DNA from: Bradyrhizobium symbiodeficiens
GTDB lineage: Bacteria > Pseudomonadota > Alphaproteobacteria > Rhizobiales > Xanthobacteraceae
DNA: 64,000 nt
Direction: 5' to 3'
Assembly (NCBI RefSeq): GCF_002266465.3
Contig: NZ_CP029427.2
Span: forward strand, 2,668,501 to 2,732,500
This document shows, piece after piece, positions 54,962 through 64,000 of this stretch. Position numbers and translations under genes: made by a program. How positions within the stretch are numbered: the first letter of the stretch is position 1; every line of letters begins with the position of its first letter. The notes under the pieces are model-generated. The model saw only the letters and a program-made list of their open reading frames with translations. It searched no databases and was not told the origin of the DNA.

Positions 54962-57091
54962 ATGTCCAATTCCAAAGATGCCGTCCGCAAGGTGCTCGAC
55001 CAGGTCAAGGCGGACAACCGCACCAGCCTAACGGCCCCGGAAGGCAAGCTGGTCTGCGACGCCTACGGTATTCCGGTGCCGAAGGAGGGCGTGGCGAAGT
55101 CGGCCGGCGAGGCCGGCAAGATGGCTTCCTCGATGGGCTTCCCGGTGGTGATGAAGATCGTCTCGCCGGACATTCTCCACAAGACCGAAGCCGGCGGCGT
55201 CATCGTCGGCCTCAAGACCGCCGAAGACGCCGAAAAGGCCTATGAGACCATTCTTTCCAACGCCAGGAAGTACAAGGCCGACGCCAAGATCGACGGCGTC
55301 CAGGTGCAGCAGATGCTGGCCGGCGGCACGGAGGTCATCGTCGGCTCGATCACCGACGGCTCGTTCGGCAAGCTGGTCGCCTTCGGTCTCGGCGGCGTGC
55401 TGGTCGAGGTGTTGAAGGACATTACCTTCCGTCTCGCGCCCGCGACCAAGGAAGATGCGCTCTCGATGCTCGACGGCATCCAGGCGCACGAGATCCTCAA
55501 GGGCGTGCGCGGCGGTGAGGCGGTCAACCGCAACGCGCTTGCCGATGTCATCGTCAAGGTCTCGCAGCTCGTGACGGACTTCCCTGAAATCGTCGAGCTC
55601 GACCTCAACCCGGTGTTCGCGACAGCGAAGGGCGCAACCGCCGCCGACGTGCGCATCGTCGTCGACTTCGCCTATGTGCCGAAGCCGAAGCCGCGCCCGA
55701 CCGAAGAGATCGTTGCTGCCATGAGCCGCATCATGCAGCCGAAGGCGGTGGCTGTGGTCGGCGCCTCCGCCGAGGACGGCAAGATCGGCAACTCCGTGAT
55801 GAAGAACCTCATCAACGGCGGCTACAAGGGTGACATCTATCCGATCCATCCCAAGGCGGCCGAGATCCTCGGCTACAAGGCCTACAAGAGCGTCAAGGAC
55901 GTGCCGGGCGTGATCGATACCGCGGTGTTCGCAATCCCCGCGAAGTTCGTGGCCGCGGCGCTTGTCGAATGCGGCGAGAAAAAAATCCCGGGCGCGGTGC
56001 TGATCCCGTCGGGCTTCGCGGAAGCCGGCGCGCCGGAATTGCAGGCCGAGATCGTCGAGATCGGCCAGAAGTACAATGTCCGCCTGATGGGGCCGAACAT
56101 CTACGGCTTCTACTACACGCCGGCCAATCTCTGCGCGACCTTCTGCACGGCCTACGACGTCAAGGGCCACGCGGCGCTATCGTCGCAGTCGGGCGGCATC
56201 GGCATGGCCATCATCGGCTTCTCGCGCTCGGCCAAGATGGGCGTCTCGGCGATCGTCGGCCTCGGCAACAAGTCCGATATCGACGAGGACGATCTGCTCG
56301 CCTTCTTCGAGCAGGACCCGAACACCAATTTGATCGCGCAGCACTGCGAAGACCTCAAGGACGGCCGTGCCTTTGCGGAGGCCGCAAAGCGCGTCTCCAA
56401 GAAGAAGCCGGTGATCGTGCTCAAGGCCGGGCGTACCTCGGCCGGCGCCAAGGCGGCCTCGTCGCACACCGGCGCGCTCGCCGGCAACGACAAGATCTAC
56501 GAGGACGTGCTGGCGCAGTCCGGCGTGATCCGGGCCCGCAGCCTGCGGCAATTGCTCGAATTCGCCCGTGGCGTGCCGGTGCTGCCGACGCCGAAGGGCG
56601 AGAACGTGCTGATCATCACCGGAGCCGGCGGTTCCGGCGTGCTGCTGTCGGACTCCTGCGTCGACAACGGCCTGTCGTTGATGTCGATGCCGGCGGATCT
56701 CGACGCGGCTTTCCGCAAGTTCATCCCGCCGTTTGGCGCGGCCGGAAATCCCGTGGATATCACCGGCGGCGAGCCGCCGATCACCTACGTCAACACGGTC
56801 AAGCTCGGCCTCTCCGACGAGCGCATCCATTCGCTGATCCTCGGCTATTGGCACACCATCGTCACGCCGCCGATGGTGTTCGCCCGCAACATGGTCGAGG
56901 TGAAGAAGGAGATGGAGGCCAAGGGCTTCGTGAAGCCAATCGTCGCCTCGCTCGCGGGCGACGTCGAGGTCGAGGAAGCCGCCGAATATCTCTACCAGAA
57001 CGGCATCCCGGCCTATGCCTATTCGACCGAGCTGCCGGTCGAAGTGCTCGGCGCCAAGTACAAATGGGCGCGCGGGGCAGGGCTGCTCTGA
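54962..57091 (+). CDS. ADP-forming acyl-CoA synthetase, beta-alpha fused form
   Basis: A 709-aa NDP-forming acyl-CoA synthetase that would make an acyl-CoA from acid, CoA and ATP with release of ADP and phosphate. Residues about 15-235 form the ATP-grasp (beta) part, with HKTEAGGVIVGLK and ELDLNPVF. From about 258 a CoA-binding Rossmann domain (AVAVVGASAEDGKIGN) and ligase domains follow, with the phosphorylated His502 in SSHTGALAG. The order is beta then alpha, the reverse of many acetate enzymes. It is divergent from gntR-oxc-frc and has an identical-type operator. Formate or oxalate are attractive substrates, but substrate residues cannot be read. ATG at 54962 with GGGAG upstream. Confidence 0.9.
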   Translation: MSNSKDAVRKVLDQVKADNRTSLTAPEGKLVCDAYGIPVPKEGVAKSAGEAGKMASSMGFPVVMKIVSPDILHKTEAGGVIVGLKTAEDAEKAYETILSNARKYKADAKIDGVQVQQMLAGGTEVIVGSITDGSFGKLVAFGLGGVLVEVLKDITFRLAPATKEDALSMLDGIQAHEILKGVRGGEAVNRNALADVIVKVSQLVTDFPEIVELDLNPVFATAKGATAADVRIVVDFAYVPKPKPRPTEEIVAAMSRIMQPKAVAVVGASAEDGKIGNSVMKNLINGGYKGDIYPIHPKAAEILGYKAYKSVKDVPGVIDTAVFAIPAKFVAAALVECGEKKIPGAVLIPSGFAEAGAPELQAEIVEIGQKYNVRLMGPNIYGFYYTPANLCATFCTAYDVKGHAALSSQSGGIGMAIIGFSRSAKMGVSAIVGLGNKSDIDEDDLLAFFEQDPNTNLIAQHCEDLKDGRAFAEAAKRVSKKKPVIVLKAGRTSAGAKAASSHTGALAGNDKIYEDVLAQSGVIRARSLRQLLEFARGVPVLPTPKGENVLIITGAGGSGVLLSDSCVDNGLSLMSMPADLDAAFRKFIPPFGAAGNPVDITGGEPPITYVNTVKLGLSDERIHSLILGYWHTIVTPPMVFARNMVEVKKEMEAKGFVKPIVASLAGDVEVEEAAEYLYQNGIPAYAYSTELPVEVLGAKYKWARGAGLL

Positions 57092-57101
57092 GACGAAGAC
57101 T

Positions 57102-57161
57102 TCACCTCTCCTCGCATCCGCCTTCGCCGAGGCTTCGGCGGACAAGCGCGGGGAGAGGTGA
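57102..57161. terminator. Long stem-loop between the CoA ligase and iclR genes
   Basis: TCACCTCTCC (57102-57111) pairs with GGAGAGGTGA (57152-57161), and the inner TCCGCC/GGCGGA pair extends the stem. It begins 10 bp after the ligase stop. No T-run follows, so it may be a repeat-type hairpin acting as a partial terminator. It is similar in style to dispersed Bradyrhizobium palindromes. Confidence 0.55.
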
Positions 57162-57177
57162 CAACTGTCAGGTCGCG

Positions 57178-58017
57178 ATGAGCAAGAACGTGATCCGGCG
57201 CAAATCGCTCGAGCCTCGATCATCGGAGGCCGACAACGACACGCGCGACGGCGGCGTGCAGTCCGTCGATCGCGCGCTGTCGATCCTGGAAACGCTGGCC
57301 GAGGACGACGAAGGTTATCGCCTCAGCGATCTCGCGGTGCGCACCGGCCTGTCAGCCTCGACCGTGCACCGCCTGCTGGCAACGTTGGAGAGCCGCCGCT
57401 TCGTGCAGTTCGATCGCACGCAGTCCAAATGGCATGTCGGCTCGCGCGCCTTCACGGTGGGCGCGAGCTTTGCGCGGCGGCGCAATTTTTCCGCGCAGGC
57501 GATTCCTTACTTGCGCAAGCTGCGCGATCTCACCCGCGAGACCGCCAATCTCGCCGTCGTCGACGACGAGTTCATCATCGTGCTAACCCGCATGGAAAGC
57601 CGCGAGATCATGCGCTCGCTGACCCTGGTCGGCGGCCGCGTTCCCATGGTGACGTCGGGCGTCGGCAAGGCCGTGCTCGCGACCTATTCCGACGAGGACG
57701 TCGGCGCCGTCATCCGCCATCACGGCATGCCCCGGCTGACCGAGAGGTCGATCGTGCGACCGAGCGACCTGTTCAAGGAGCTCGAAAAAATCCGCAAGCA
57801 GGGTTTTGCGCTCGACGACGAAGAAGCCTGCATGGGACTGCGCTGTGTTGCGGCGGTGGTCTACAACGACTGTGCCGATCCGCTCGCGGCGATTTCAGTC
57901 TCCGGCATGACCGGCCGGATGACCGATCAGAGGTTGCCGGAAATCGGGCAAATCGTCCGCGACGTCGCCGCAGAGCTGACGGCCGCCCTCGGTGGGGTGA
58001 TCCCGGCGCCCCGCTGA
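57178..58017 (+). CDS. IclR-family regulator
   Basis: A 279-aa regulator. A disordered N-terminus leads to a winged helix (VQSVDRALSILETLAED and LSDLAVRTGLSASTVHRLLATLE). The IclR effector domain follows, with GGRVPMVTSGVGKAVLA and EEACMGLRCVAAVVY. The ATG at 57178 has no strong ribosome binding site. Eighty-six bp separate it from the CoA ligase, with a hairpin between. It directly precedes the second tripartite transporter. An inverted repeat (58062-58082) lies between them and suggests control of that operon. The ligand is probably an aromatic or small acid, not determined. Confidence 0.9.
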   Translation: MSKNVIRRKSLEPRSSEADNDTRDGGVQSVDRALSILETLAEDDEGYRLSDLAVRTGLSASTVHRLLATLESRRFVQFDRTQSKWHVGSRAFTVGASFARRRNFSAQAIPYLRKLRDLTRETANLAVVDDEFIIVLTRMESREIMRSLTLVGGRVPMVTSGVGKAVLATYSDEDVGAVIRHHGMPRLTERSIVRPSDLFKELEKIRKQGFALDDEEACMGLRCVAAVVYNDCADPLAAISVSGMTGRMTDQRLPEIGQIVRDVAAELTAALGGVIPAPR

Positions 58018-58061
58018 CCACGCGCGTCGTCCAGGGGATGTCGCTGGACAGGCCCGGCCGT

Positions 58062-58082
58062 TTTGGTTGATATGCGACCAAA
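58062..58082. promoter_or_regulatory. Inverted repeat TTTGGT-N9-ACCAAA, candidate IclR site
   Basis: Perfect 6-bp arms, TTTGGT (58062-58067) and ACCAAA (58077-58082), are separated by 9 bp. The site lies between iclR and the second tctC and is the only inverted repeat in this short gap. IclR proteins bind similarly spaced half-sites near their target promoters. It differs from the GntR-type operator, so the two transporters look separately regulated. Confidence 0.55.
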
Positions 58083-58127
58083 CGACACAATGCGGCGAAT
58101 GTCCGCATGAGCCTGGAGAGCGTCCTC

Positions 58128-59096
58128 ATGTTCCATTTTCCCGCGCGCCTTGCCGGCGCAGCCGTCGCGCTGACCCTTGCAGCGACGGCGCCCGTTTTTG
58201 CGCAGCAGCTCGAGCTCAAGCTGATGGCGCCGGCGGCTCCCGGCGGGGGCTGGGATCAGACCGCGCGCTCCATGCAGCAGGCGCTGGTCGCCGCGGGCAT
58301 CGCGCGCAGCGTGCAGGTCGTCAACGTTCCCGGCGCGGGCGGCAGCGTCGGCATCGCGCAATTCGTCAACGGTGCCAAGGGCGACGGCAACCAACTGATG
58401 GTCAACGGTTTCGTCATGGTGGGCGCGCTCGCCATGAACAAGTCGCCGGTGACGCTCGATCAGGTGACGCCGATCGCGCGCCTCACCGAGGAAATCCAGG
58501 TGATCGTGGTGCCCGCCAATTCGCCGATCAAGAACGCGCAGGATCTGGCCGCCGCGGTGAAGGCCGATATCGCCAAGGTCACTTTCGCCGGCGGCTCGGC
58601 CGGCGGTGTCGATCATGTGATGGCGGCCCTCTTCGCCGGCGCGGTCGGCGCCGACCCCAAGAAGATCAACTACATCCCGTTCTCCGGCGGCGGCGAGTCG
58701 CTGGCAGCGATCCTCGGCGGCAAAGTTACCGCGGGCATTTCGGGCTTGAGCGAATATGACGGGCAGATCAAGTCCGGCAAGCTGCGCGCGATCGGCGTGA
58801 CCTCGGAGAAGCGCATCCCGGGCAGCGACATCCCCACGTTCAAGGAACAAGGCATCGACCTCGTGATCGCCAATTGGCGGTCGGTGGTGGCACCTCCCGG
58901 CATCACGCCCGAGCAGAAGAAGACGCTGAGCGATGCGGTCGAGAAGATGGTGAAGTCGGACGCCTGGAAGGAAATCCTCAAGCAGAAGGGCTGGGAAGAC
59001 GCCTATCTCGGCGGTGACGCCTTCGCCGACTTCCTGAAGAAGGAAACCGTGCGCGTCACCGACGTGCTGAAATCGGTCGGCCTGGTCAAATCATGA
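58128..59096 (+). CDS. tctC: Tripartite tricarboxylate transporter substrate-binding protein (TctC/Bug family), system 2
   Basis: A periplasmic binding protein of 322 aa. The start at 58128 begins the signal peptide (MFHFPARLAGAAVALTLAAT, ending APVFAQQ) and has GGAG at a good distance; an ATG at 58107 is a weaker alternative. The Bug-family opening MAPAAPGGGWDQTARSM and the pocket region INYIPFSGGGESLAAILGG are clear. Gene order tctC-tctB-tctA on the plus strand, with 4-bp overlaps, shows a coupled operon. The ligand is unknown; the upstream IclR regulator may sense it. Confidence 0.9.
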   Translation: MFHFPARLAGAAVALTLAATAPVFAQQLELKLMAPAAPGGGWDQTARSMQQALVAAGIARSVQVVNVPGAGGSVGIAQFVNGAKGDGNQLMVNGFVMVGALAMNKSPVTLDQVTPIARLTEEIQVIVVPANSPIKNAQDLAAAVKADIAKVTFAGGSAGGVDHVMAALFAGAVGADPKKINYIPFSGGGESLAAILGGKVTAGISGLSEYDGQIKSGKLRAIGVTSEKRIPGSDIPTFKEQGIDLVIANWRSVVAPPGITPEQKKTLSDAVEKMVKSDAWKEILKQKGWEDAYLGGDAFADFLKKETVRVTDVLKSVGLVKS

Positions 59097-59590
59097 CCCA
59101 AGATAACGCGTCTGGCGATCCCGCCCAGCCGCCGCGGCGCGTCGATCGCGCCGGCATCGTTATCGCGGCCTTGCTTGCAGTTCTTGCCGCGGTGCTGGTC
59201 TTCGACGCGCGCGGCCTGTCATCCACCACGATGTACGGGATGGGGCCGGAGGCGATGCCGGTGGTGGTCGCCTGTGGCCTTGCGCTGCTCGCGATCGGCA
59301 ATTTCGTCGACGCGTTGCGCGGCAATCTGCCGGTGCGCGAGAGCGCCGATCCCGTGCCCGTGGTTCTGATCCTCATCGGCCTTGCGCTGCTGATCGCCAT
59401 CATCGGCTTCGGCGGCGGCTTCATCCTGGCGACCTCGGCGCTGTTCGTGACGACGTCGGCAGCCTTCGGCCGCCGGGCCATTCTCGTCGACAGCATCATC
59501 GCCCTCGTGATGTCGACCCTGATCTATCTCGCGTTCGACCGGCTGCTCACGCTCAGCCTTCCGACCGGCCCGCTGGAGCGACTGCTGTGA
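59093..59590 (+). CDS. tctB: Tripartite tricarboxylate transporter small membrane subunit (TctB family), system 2
   Basis: A 165-aa protein with four membrane helices (for example [20 protein letters not shown] and [19 protein letters not shown]). It ends in [14 protein letters not shown], the usual TctB end. The ATG overlaps the tctC stop by 4 bp and its stop overlaps the tctA start (TGATG). Size, topology and C-terminus match the first system's subunit, although sequence identity is low. Confidence 0.88.
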   Translation: MTQDNASGDPAQPPRRVDRAGIVIAALLAVLAAVLVFDARGLSSTTMYGMGPEAMPVVVACGLALLAIGNFVDALRGNLPVRESADPVPVVLILIGLALLIAIIGFGGGFILATSALFVTTSAAFGRRAILVDSIIALVMSTLIYLAFDRLLTLSLPTGPLERLL

Positions 59591-61089
59591 TGGACACCTT
59601 TGCCGCGCTGGCCCACGGCATGGCGGTCGCCGTCCAGCCGATGAATCTGCTTTACGCGCTGATTGGCGTGTTCCTCGGCACCGCCGTGGGCGTGCTGCCT
59701 GGCATCGGCCCGGCGCTGACGGTCGCGCTGCTGCTGCCGGTGACTTACAAGCTCGACCCCGGCGGCTCGCTCATCATGTTCGCCGGCATCTATTATGGCG
59801 GCATGTATGGCGGCTCCACGACCGCGATCCTGATCAACACGCCCGGCGAGAGCGCCTCAATGGCGACCGCACTCGAAGGCAACAAGATGGCCAAGGCCGG
59901 CCGCGGCGGGCCGGCGCTTGCGACCTCCGCGATCGGCTCCTTCGTCGCCGGCACCATCGCCACCATCGGTCTTGCGTTCCTCGCGCCGTGGCTGGTCGAT
60001 TTCGCCGTGCGCTTCGGCCCCGAGGATTATTTCGCGCTGATGTGCGTTGCCTTCGTCACGGTGTCGGCGACCTTCGGCGATTCCCCGATCCGCGGCCTGA
60101 CCAGCCTGTTCATCGGCCTGACGCTCGGTCTCGTCGGCATCGACAAGCTCACGGGACAGGCGCGGTTGGCGTTCGGCGTTCCTGACTTGCTCGACGGCGT
60201 CGAGGTGACGACGCTTGCGGTCGGCCTGTTCGCGGTGGGCGAAGCGCTCTATGTGGCATCGCGCCGCCACCACAGCGAGGAGAAGCTCGAGCCGGTACGC
60301 GGCTCGCTGTGGATGACGAAGGAAGACTGGAAGCGGTCGTGGAAGCCGTGGCTGCGCGGCACGATGTTCGGCTTCCCGATCGGCGCGCTGCCGGCGGGCG
60401 GCGCGGAGATCCCGACCTTCCTGTCCTATTCGACCGAGAAGCGTCTCACAAAATATCCCGAAGAATTCGGCAAGGGCGCGATCGAAGGCGTCGCAGGACC
60501 GGAAGCCGCCAACAACGCCTCCGCCGCCGGCACGCTGGTGCCGCTGTTGACGCTGGGACTGCCGACCTCGGCGACCGCCGCAATGATGCTGGCGGGCTTC
60601 CAGCAATACGGCCTCAACCCCGGACCGCTGCTGTTCGCCGAGCGGCCCGACCTCGTGTGGGGCCTGATCGCGAGCCTGTTCATCGCCAATTGCATGCTGC
60701 TGGTGCTCAATCTGCCGCTCGTTGGCCTGTGGGTGCGGCTGCTGGCTATCCCGCAGCCATGGCTCTATGCCGGCATCCTCGTGTTCGCGACCATGGGCAC
60801 CATTGCCGCCAAGCCGTCTGTGGTCGAATTGTCGATGCTGGCCGGCTTCGGCGTGCTTGGCTTCCTGATGCGGCGGTTCGATTTTCCGATCGCGCCCGTC
60901 GTCGTCGGGCTGATCCTCGGCCCGATCGCAGAGAGCCAGCTCCGCCGCGCGCTCGCCATCAGCCTCGGCGATCCCATGACGCTGCTGCAGAGCCCGATCT
61001 CGGCCACGCTGCTGGCGCTGGCACTGATCGCGCTGCTGGCGCCCTTCGTGCTGAAGGGGATGGGGCGCTTCAAGGCGAACGAGGACTAG
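59590..61089 (+). CDS. tctA: Tripartite tricarboxylate transporter large membrane subunit (TctA family), system 2
   Basis: A 499-aa polytopic protein. [35 protein letters not shown] and [17 protein letters not shown] followed by [15 protein letters not shown] are TctA signature regions. It is coupled to tctB by a TGATG overlap, so the ATG at 59590 is used in place of the GTG at 59587. Compared with the system 1 protein, the ligand-facing loops differ (INTPGESAS against FNIPGEPWS), suggesting another substrate. Confidence 0.92.
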   Translation: MDTFAALAHGMAVAVQPMNLLYALIGVFLGTAVGVLPGIGPALTVALLLPVTYKLDPGGSLIMFAGIYYGGMYGGSTTAILINTPGESASMATALEGNKMAKAGRGGPALATSAIGSFVAGTIATIGLAFLAPWLVDFAVRFGPEDYFALMCVAFVTVSATFGDSPIRGLTSLFIGLTLGLVGIDKLTGQARLAFGVPDLLDGVEVTTLAVGLFAVGEALYVASRRHHSEEKLEPVRGSLWMTKEDWKRSWKPWLRGTMFGFPIGALPAGGAEIPTFLSYSTEKRLTKYPEEFGKGAIEGVAGPEAANNASAAGTLVPLLTLGLPTSATAAMMLAGFQQYGLNPGPLLFAERPDLVWGLIASLFIANCMLLVLNLPLVGLWVRLLAIPQPWLYAGILVFATMGTIAAKPSVVELSMLAGFGVLGFLMRRFDFPIAPVVVGLILGPIAESQLRRALAISLGDPMTLLQSPISATLLALALIALLAPFVLKGMGRFKANED

Positions 61090-61140
61090 CCGTCCCGACG
61101 CTTGCGTCGTCTAATGCTGCGTCCATCTTGGGGAAACGTC

Positions 61141-61941
61141 ATGCCTTCGGAACTTCGCTCGCCCCGTCTCGCTGTCCTGATCGATGCCGACAATGCGTCG
61201 GCGAAGATCGCTGATGGATTGTTCGAGGAAATCGCCAAGATCGGCGAGGCCAGCGTTCGCCGCATCTACGGCGACTTCTCCAATGCAAGGTCGAAGGGCT
61301 GGGCCGACATCCTGTCGAAACACGCCATCATCCCACAGCAGCAGTTCGCTTACACAACGGGGAAGAATGCATCCGACATAACCCTGGTCATCGACGCCAT
61401 GGACCTGCTGCATAGCGGCCGCTTCGATGGCTTCTGCCTGGTGTCTTCCGACAGCGACTTCACCCGGCTTGCCGCCCGCATCCGGGAGCAGGGCGTCGAT
61501 GTCTTCGGGTTCGGCGAGCAGAAGACGCCGGAAAGCTTCCGGCAGGCCTGCCGCAGGTTCGTCTATACCGAGAATTTGCTCGCCGTCCCCGCCAGCACCC
61601 AGGATGCCGGCTTGAGGTCGCCACTGCTTCAACCCCCTGACGCAGCCATCTCCATGATCAAGAAAGTCATCGCCCAGATGGAAAGCGAAGACGGATGGGT
61701 TTCTCTCGGGGAGGTCGGAAAAGGGCTTACCAACCTCGCCCCCGATTTCGATTCGAGAACCTACGGCTCCCGCAAGCTGAGCGATCTTGTGCGAAAGACG
61801 AATTCGTTCGAAATCGATGAATCCAACGGCCGGGCGTTGCGCATACGGGTCAAGCCCGTTGCCGCACCATCGCCAAGACGGCGGAACCCGCGCAGACCCG
61901 CAAAGTCGGTCACGGCGGGCGGCCCGGCGCCTAAGGCCTGA
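61141..61941 (+). CDS. NYN-domain (LabA-like) protein with C-terminal LOTUS/OST-HTH domain
   Basis: A 266-aa protein. The NYN (PIN-like) nuclease domain, residues about 1-145, shows the acidic cluster: VLIDADNAS, SDITLVIDAMD and VSSDSDFTRLA. A linker leads to a LOTUS domain (about residues 165-235), with VIAQMESEDGWVSLGEVGKGL and YGSRKLSDLVRKTNSFEI, which binds RNA. The tail is basic. It may be an RNA-cleaving or RNA-modifying factor. The ATG at 61141 begins just before the NYN strand; an upstream TTG-type extension is not used. Isolated between a transporter and ade. Confidence 0.88.
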   Translation: MPSELRSPRLAVLIDADNASAKIADGLFEEIAKIGEASVRRIYGDFSNARSKGWADILSKHAIIPQQQFAYTTGKNASDITLVIDAMDLLHSGRFDGFCLVSSDSDFTRLAARIREQGVDVFGFGEQKTPESFRQACRRFVYTENLLAVPASTQDAGLRSPLLQPPDAAISMIKKVIAQMESEDGWVSLGEVGKGLTNLAPDFDSRTYGSRKLSDLVRKTNSFEIDESNGRALRIRVKPVAAPSPRRRNPRRPAKSVTAGGPAPKA

Positions 61942-62026
61942 GCAGGGCGTGCCGCCATATTTGCGCTTGCCCGGTTTGGCGTAGGGCGTAACCATCGCAG
62001 GGCCGTAACGCCACGCGAGGGTCCCG

Positions 62027-63832
62027 ATGACCAGACTCACCCGCTTCGCCGTCGCCCCGCTGCATGCGATGACCCGGCGCCTGGCCGATGTCGCCTCGGC
62101 GCGCCTCGCGCCGGATCTTGTCATCACTGGCGGGCGGGTGCTCTCGACCTATTCGGAACGCATCCATGCGGACCGCGAGGTCTGGACGACCGGCGGCCGC
62201 ATCGCTGCGGTGAAGCCGGCCGGAACGGCGAAGAAGGTCTGGCGTGATGTCGCGACCTACGATGCGGCAGGCGGCATCATCGCGCCGGGCCTGGTCGATC
62301 CGCACATCCACATCGAATCCTCGATGGTGACGGCCTGCGCCTATGCGGAGGCGGCACTGCTCAACGGCACCACCACGATCTTCTGCGACAGCCACGAGAT
62401 CGGCAACGTCATGGACGTCGCCGGCGTCGAGGCGATGCTGGAGGACGCGCGCGAGGCGCCGCTCTCGATCTTTTTGACGGTGCCGAGCACGGTGCCGGCA
62501 ACGTCGGCCGAGTTGGAAACGGCCGGCGGCGATCTCACACCGGACAAGATCGCCGGTCTGTTCGACCGCTGGCCCGAAGCCGTGGGGCTCGGCGAGAAGA
62601 TGGATTTTGTCCCGGTCACGATGGGTGACGAGCGCAGCCACGCCATTCTTGCGGCCGCCTTGAAGCGCGGACGACCCGTGTCCGGCCATGTTTACGGTCG
62701 CGAATTCGTGGCGGCCTATGCGGCGTCAGGCGTCACCGACACCCATGAGGCGATCGACCGCGACATCGCCGACGATCTGCTCGATGCCGGCGTCTGGGTG
62801 TTCCTGCGCGGGGGGCCGCCGACCACGCCATGGCACTCGCTGCCGCAGGCGATCCGCGCCATCACCGAGCTCGGCGCCTCGCACAAGCGCACGGCCGTGT
62901 GTACCGATGATCGCGACGCCGATGATCTGCTGCTGTTCGGCCTCGACTGGGTGGTGCGCGAAGCCGTCAAGGCGGGGATGTCGCCTGAGCAGGCCTGGTC
63001 GATGGGCTCGCTGCATGGCGCGACGCGCTTCGGCATGGACGGCGACATCGGCGGGCTCGGTGGCGGCCGCCGCGCCGATCTCGTGCTGATGGACGACCAG
63101 TTCAAGCCGCAATGCACCTGGTATGGCGGCGAACTCGTGGTCGAGAACCGCAAGATCACGCCGCGTCTCGATCAGGCGCTGTCGCAGCGCTATCAATACC
63201 CGAAGGCGGCCTATGCGACGGTGAAGCTACCGGAGGCGGCGATGAAGCTGACGCCAGAGCTGCCGGCGAAAGCCTGCACCGTCAACGCGATCAAGACCGC
63301 ACTCCCGGGCATCACGCTGATCCATGAGAAGGTCGGGATCGAGGCCGCCAAGGATTGGCCGTCTTTGTTCGCGCGCTACGGCCTCTGCTTCGTTACGGTC
63401 GTCGAGCGCCACGGCAAATCCGCCGGCAATGTTGCCCATGGCCTGCTCAAGGACTTTGGCCTGAAGCGCGGCGCGGTCGCCTCCAGCGTCGGACACGACA
63501 GCCACAACATCATCGTTGCCGGCACCAACGAGGCCGATATGCAAGTCGCGGTCGCCGCCATCAAGGACCAGCAGGGCGGCGTCTGCGTCGTCGCCGACGG
63601 CAAGGTGAGGGCGCTGGTTCCGCTGCCGATCGCGGGTCTGCTCTCCGACAAGCGCGTCACGGAGGTCGCCGAAGAAGTGAGGGCGCTGAAGAAGGAATGG
63701 GCGGAGGCCGGCTGCACCATCCCCTACATGGGCTTCAATTTGATCCCGCTATCGGTCATTCCGGAAATTCGCATCACCGACAAAGGCCTCGTGCTGGTGC
63801 CGCAGATGGAGCTGGCGCCGCTGTTCGAGTGA
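62027..63832 (+). CDS. ade: Adenine deaminase (Ade family amidohydrolase)
   Basis: A metal-dependent deaminase converting adenine to hypoxanthine in purine salvage. The 601-aa protein has the amidohydrolase start [32 protein letters not shown], the later His in VSGHVYG, and [12 protein letters not shown] in the second metal half. A C-terminal domain of about 180 residues ([20 protein letters not shown]) is also typical of Ade. The ATG is at 62027. Members of this family sometimes use other substrates, so activity is inferred from overall family match. Confidence 0.9.
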   Translation: MTRLTRFAVAPLHAMTRRLADVASARLAPDLVITGGRVLSTYSERIHADREVWTTGGRIAAVKPAGTAKKVWRDVATYDAAGGIIAPGLVDPHIHIESSMVTACAYAEAALLNGTTTIFCDSHEIGNVMDVAGVEAMLEDAREAPLSIFLTVPSTVPATSAELETAGGDLTPDKIAGLFDRWPEAVGLGEKMDFVPVTMGDERSHAILAAALKRGRPVSGHVYGREFVAAYAASGVTDTHEAIDRDIADDLLDAGVWVFLRGGPPTTPWHSLPQAIRAITELGASHKRTAVCTDDRDADDLLLFGLDWVVREAVKAGMSPEQAWSMGSLHGATRFGMDGDIGGLGGGRRADLVLMDDQFKPQCTWYGGELVVENRKITPRLDQALSQRYQYPKAAYATVKLPEAAMKLTPELPAKACTVNAIKTALPGITLIHEKVGIEAAKDWPSLFARYGLCFVTVVERHGKSAGNVAHGLLKDFGLKRGAVASSVGHDSHNIIVAGTNEADMQVAVAAIKDQQGGVCVVADGKVRALVPLPIAGLLSDKRVTEVAEEVRALKKEWAEAGCTIPYMGFNLIPLSVIPEIRITDKGLVLVPQMELAPLFE

Positions 63833-63985
63833 GGCGCTTTCACGCATTTCTTCATCTAACCGATTGAGGCTGCCGCAATTTTTCTACGGCTGCCGCATCG
63901 TGGAAAATAAAATCGATCTCGTTGAGATCGCATCTTGCACGCCCGATGATCCCGCTCGCTGACGCAACTCAGGGCGAGGTCCGAT

Positions 63986-64000
63986 ATGGCGAAGATGCGA
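63986..64000 (+). CDS. Possible start of a gene continuing beyond the window
   Basis: An ATG at 63986 with GAGG seven bases upstream opens a frame (MAKMR) that runs to the window edge. The preceding 150 bp after ade contain no other gene. Only five codons are visible, so this is a weak call. Confidence 0.25.

Overview
The window is high-GC alphaproteobacterial chromosome, almost certainly from a Bradyrhizobium species or a close relative. The inference rests on the cytochrome c maturation block followed by degP, a two-component pair and glnE, the fdsGBACD-type formate dehydrogenase, two TctCBA-type tripartite transporters, an oxc-frc oxalate module, and interspersed GC-rich palindromic repeats of the type common in Bradyrhizobium. 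No rRNA, complete tRNA, CRISPR, phage or transposase gene was seen.

Layout. 1-8.5 kb: the end of a sensor kinase, two unknown genes, ccmI-ccmE-ccmF-ccmH (haem ligation to apocytochrome c) and a chemoreceptor. 8.7-15.7 kb: periplasmic protease DegP, a response regulator/kinase pair and glnE. 15.6-22.7 kb (minus strand): fdsG-fdsB-fdsA-fdhD-fdsD, an NAD-dependent molybdenum formate dehydrogenase, with a divergent LysR regulator. 22.7-28.9 kb: a PleC/DivJ-like PAS kinase, a cation-efflux protein, a quinone-oxidoreductase-like enzyme and a nitronate-monooxygenase-like enzyme. 28.9-35.1 kb is accessory: a probable dispersed repeat, a secreted probable papain-like protein, a tiny repeat protein, a phospholipase-D-fold protein with a histone-H1-like tail, a duplicated coiled-coil membrane protein and a 39-residue membrane peptide. 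35.2-44.7 kb and 50.7-57.1 kb hold an oxalate regulon. 45-50.4 kb lies between its two halves and holds an Hsp70-like protein, a cold-shock protein and small unknown genes. 57.2-63.8 kb holds an IclR regulator, a second tripartite transporter, a NYN-LOTUS protein and adenine deaminase.

How the genes work together. Oxalate would enter through two OxlT-like carriers, and perhaps through the first TctCBA system. Frc makes oxalyl-CoA, Oxc decarboxylates it to formyl-CoA, and the formate released by Frc can be oxidised to CO2 with NADH production by the Fds complex. An ADP-forming acyl-CoA synthetase diverges from gntR-oxc-frc and could prime the CoA cycle.

The main discovery is a 17-bp palindrome, TGGYAT-N5-ATRCCA. 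It occurs seven times, each time in a promoter-like position, in front of gntR-oxc-frc, the acyl-CoA synthetase, a CBS-domain gene, both OxlT-like carriers, tctCBA and a 45-codon gene (44566-44703). That small gene has its own ribosome binding site and terminator. The simplest model is a GntR(FCD)-controlled oxalate regulon spread over 17 kb, with a new small protein as a member. All database-dependent statements here are recognition from memory; no searches were run.
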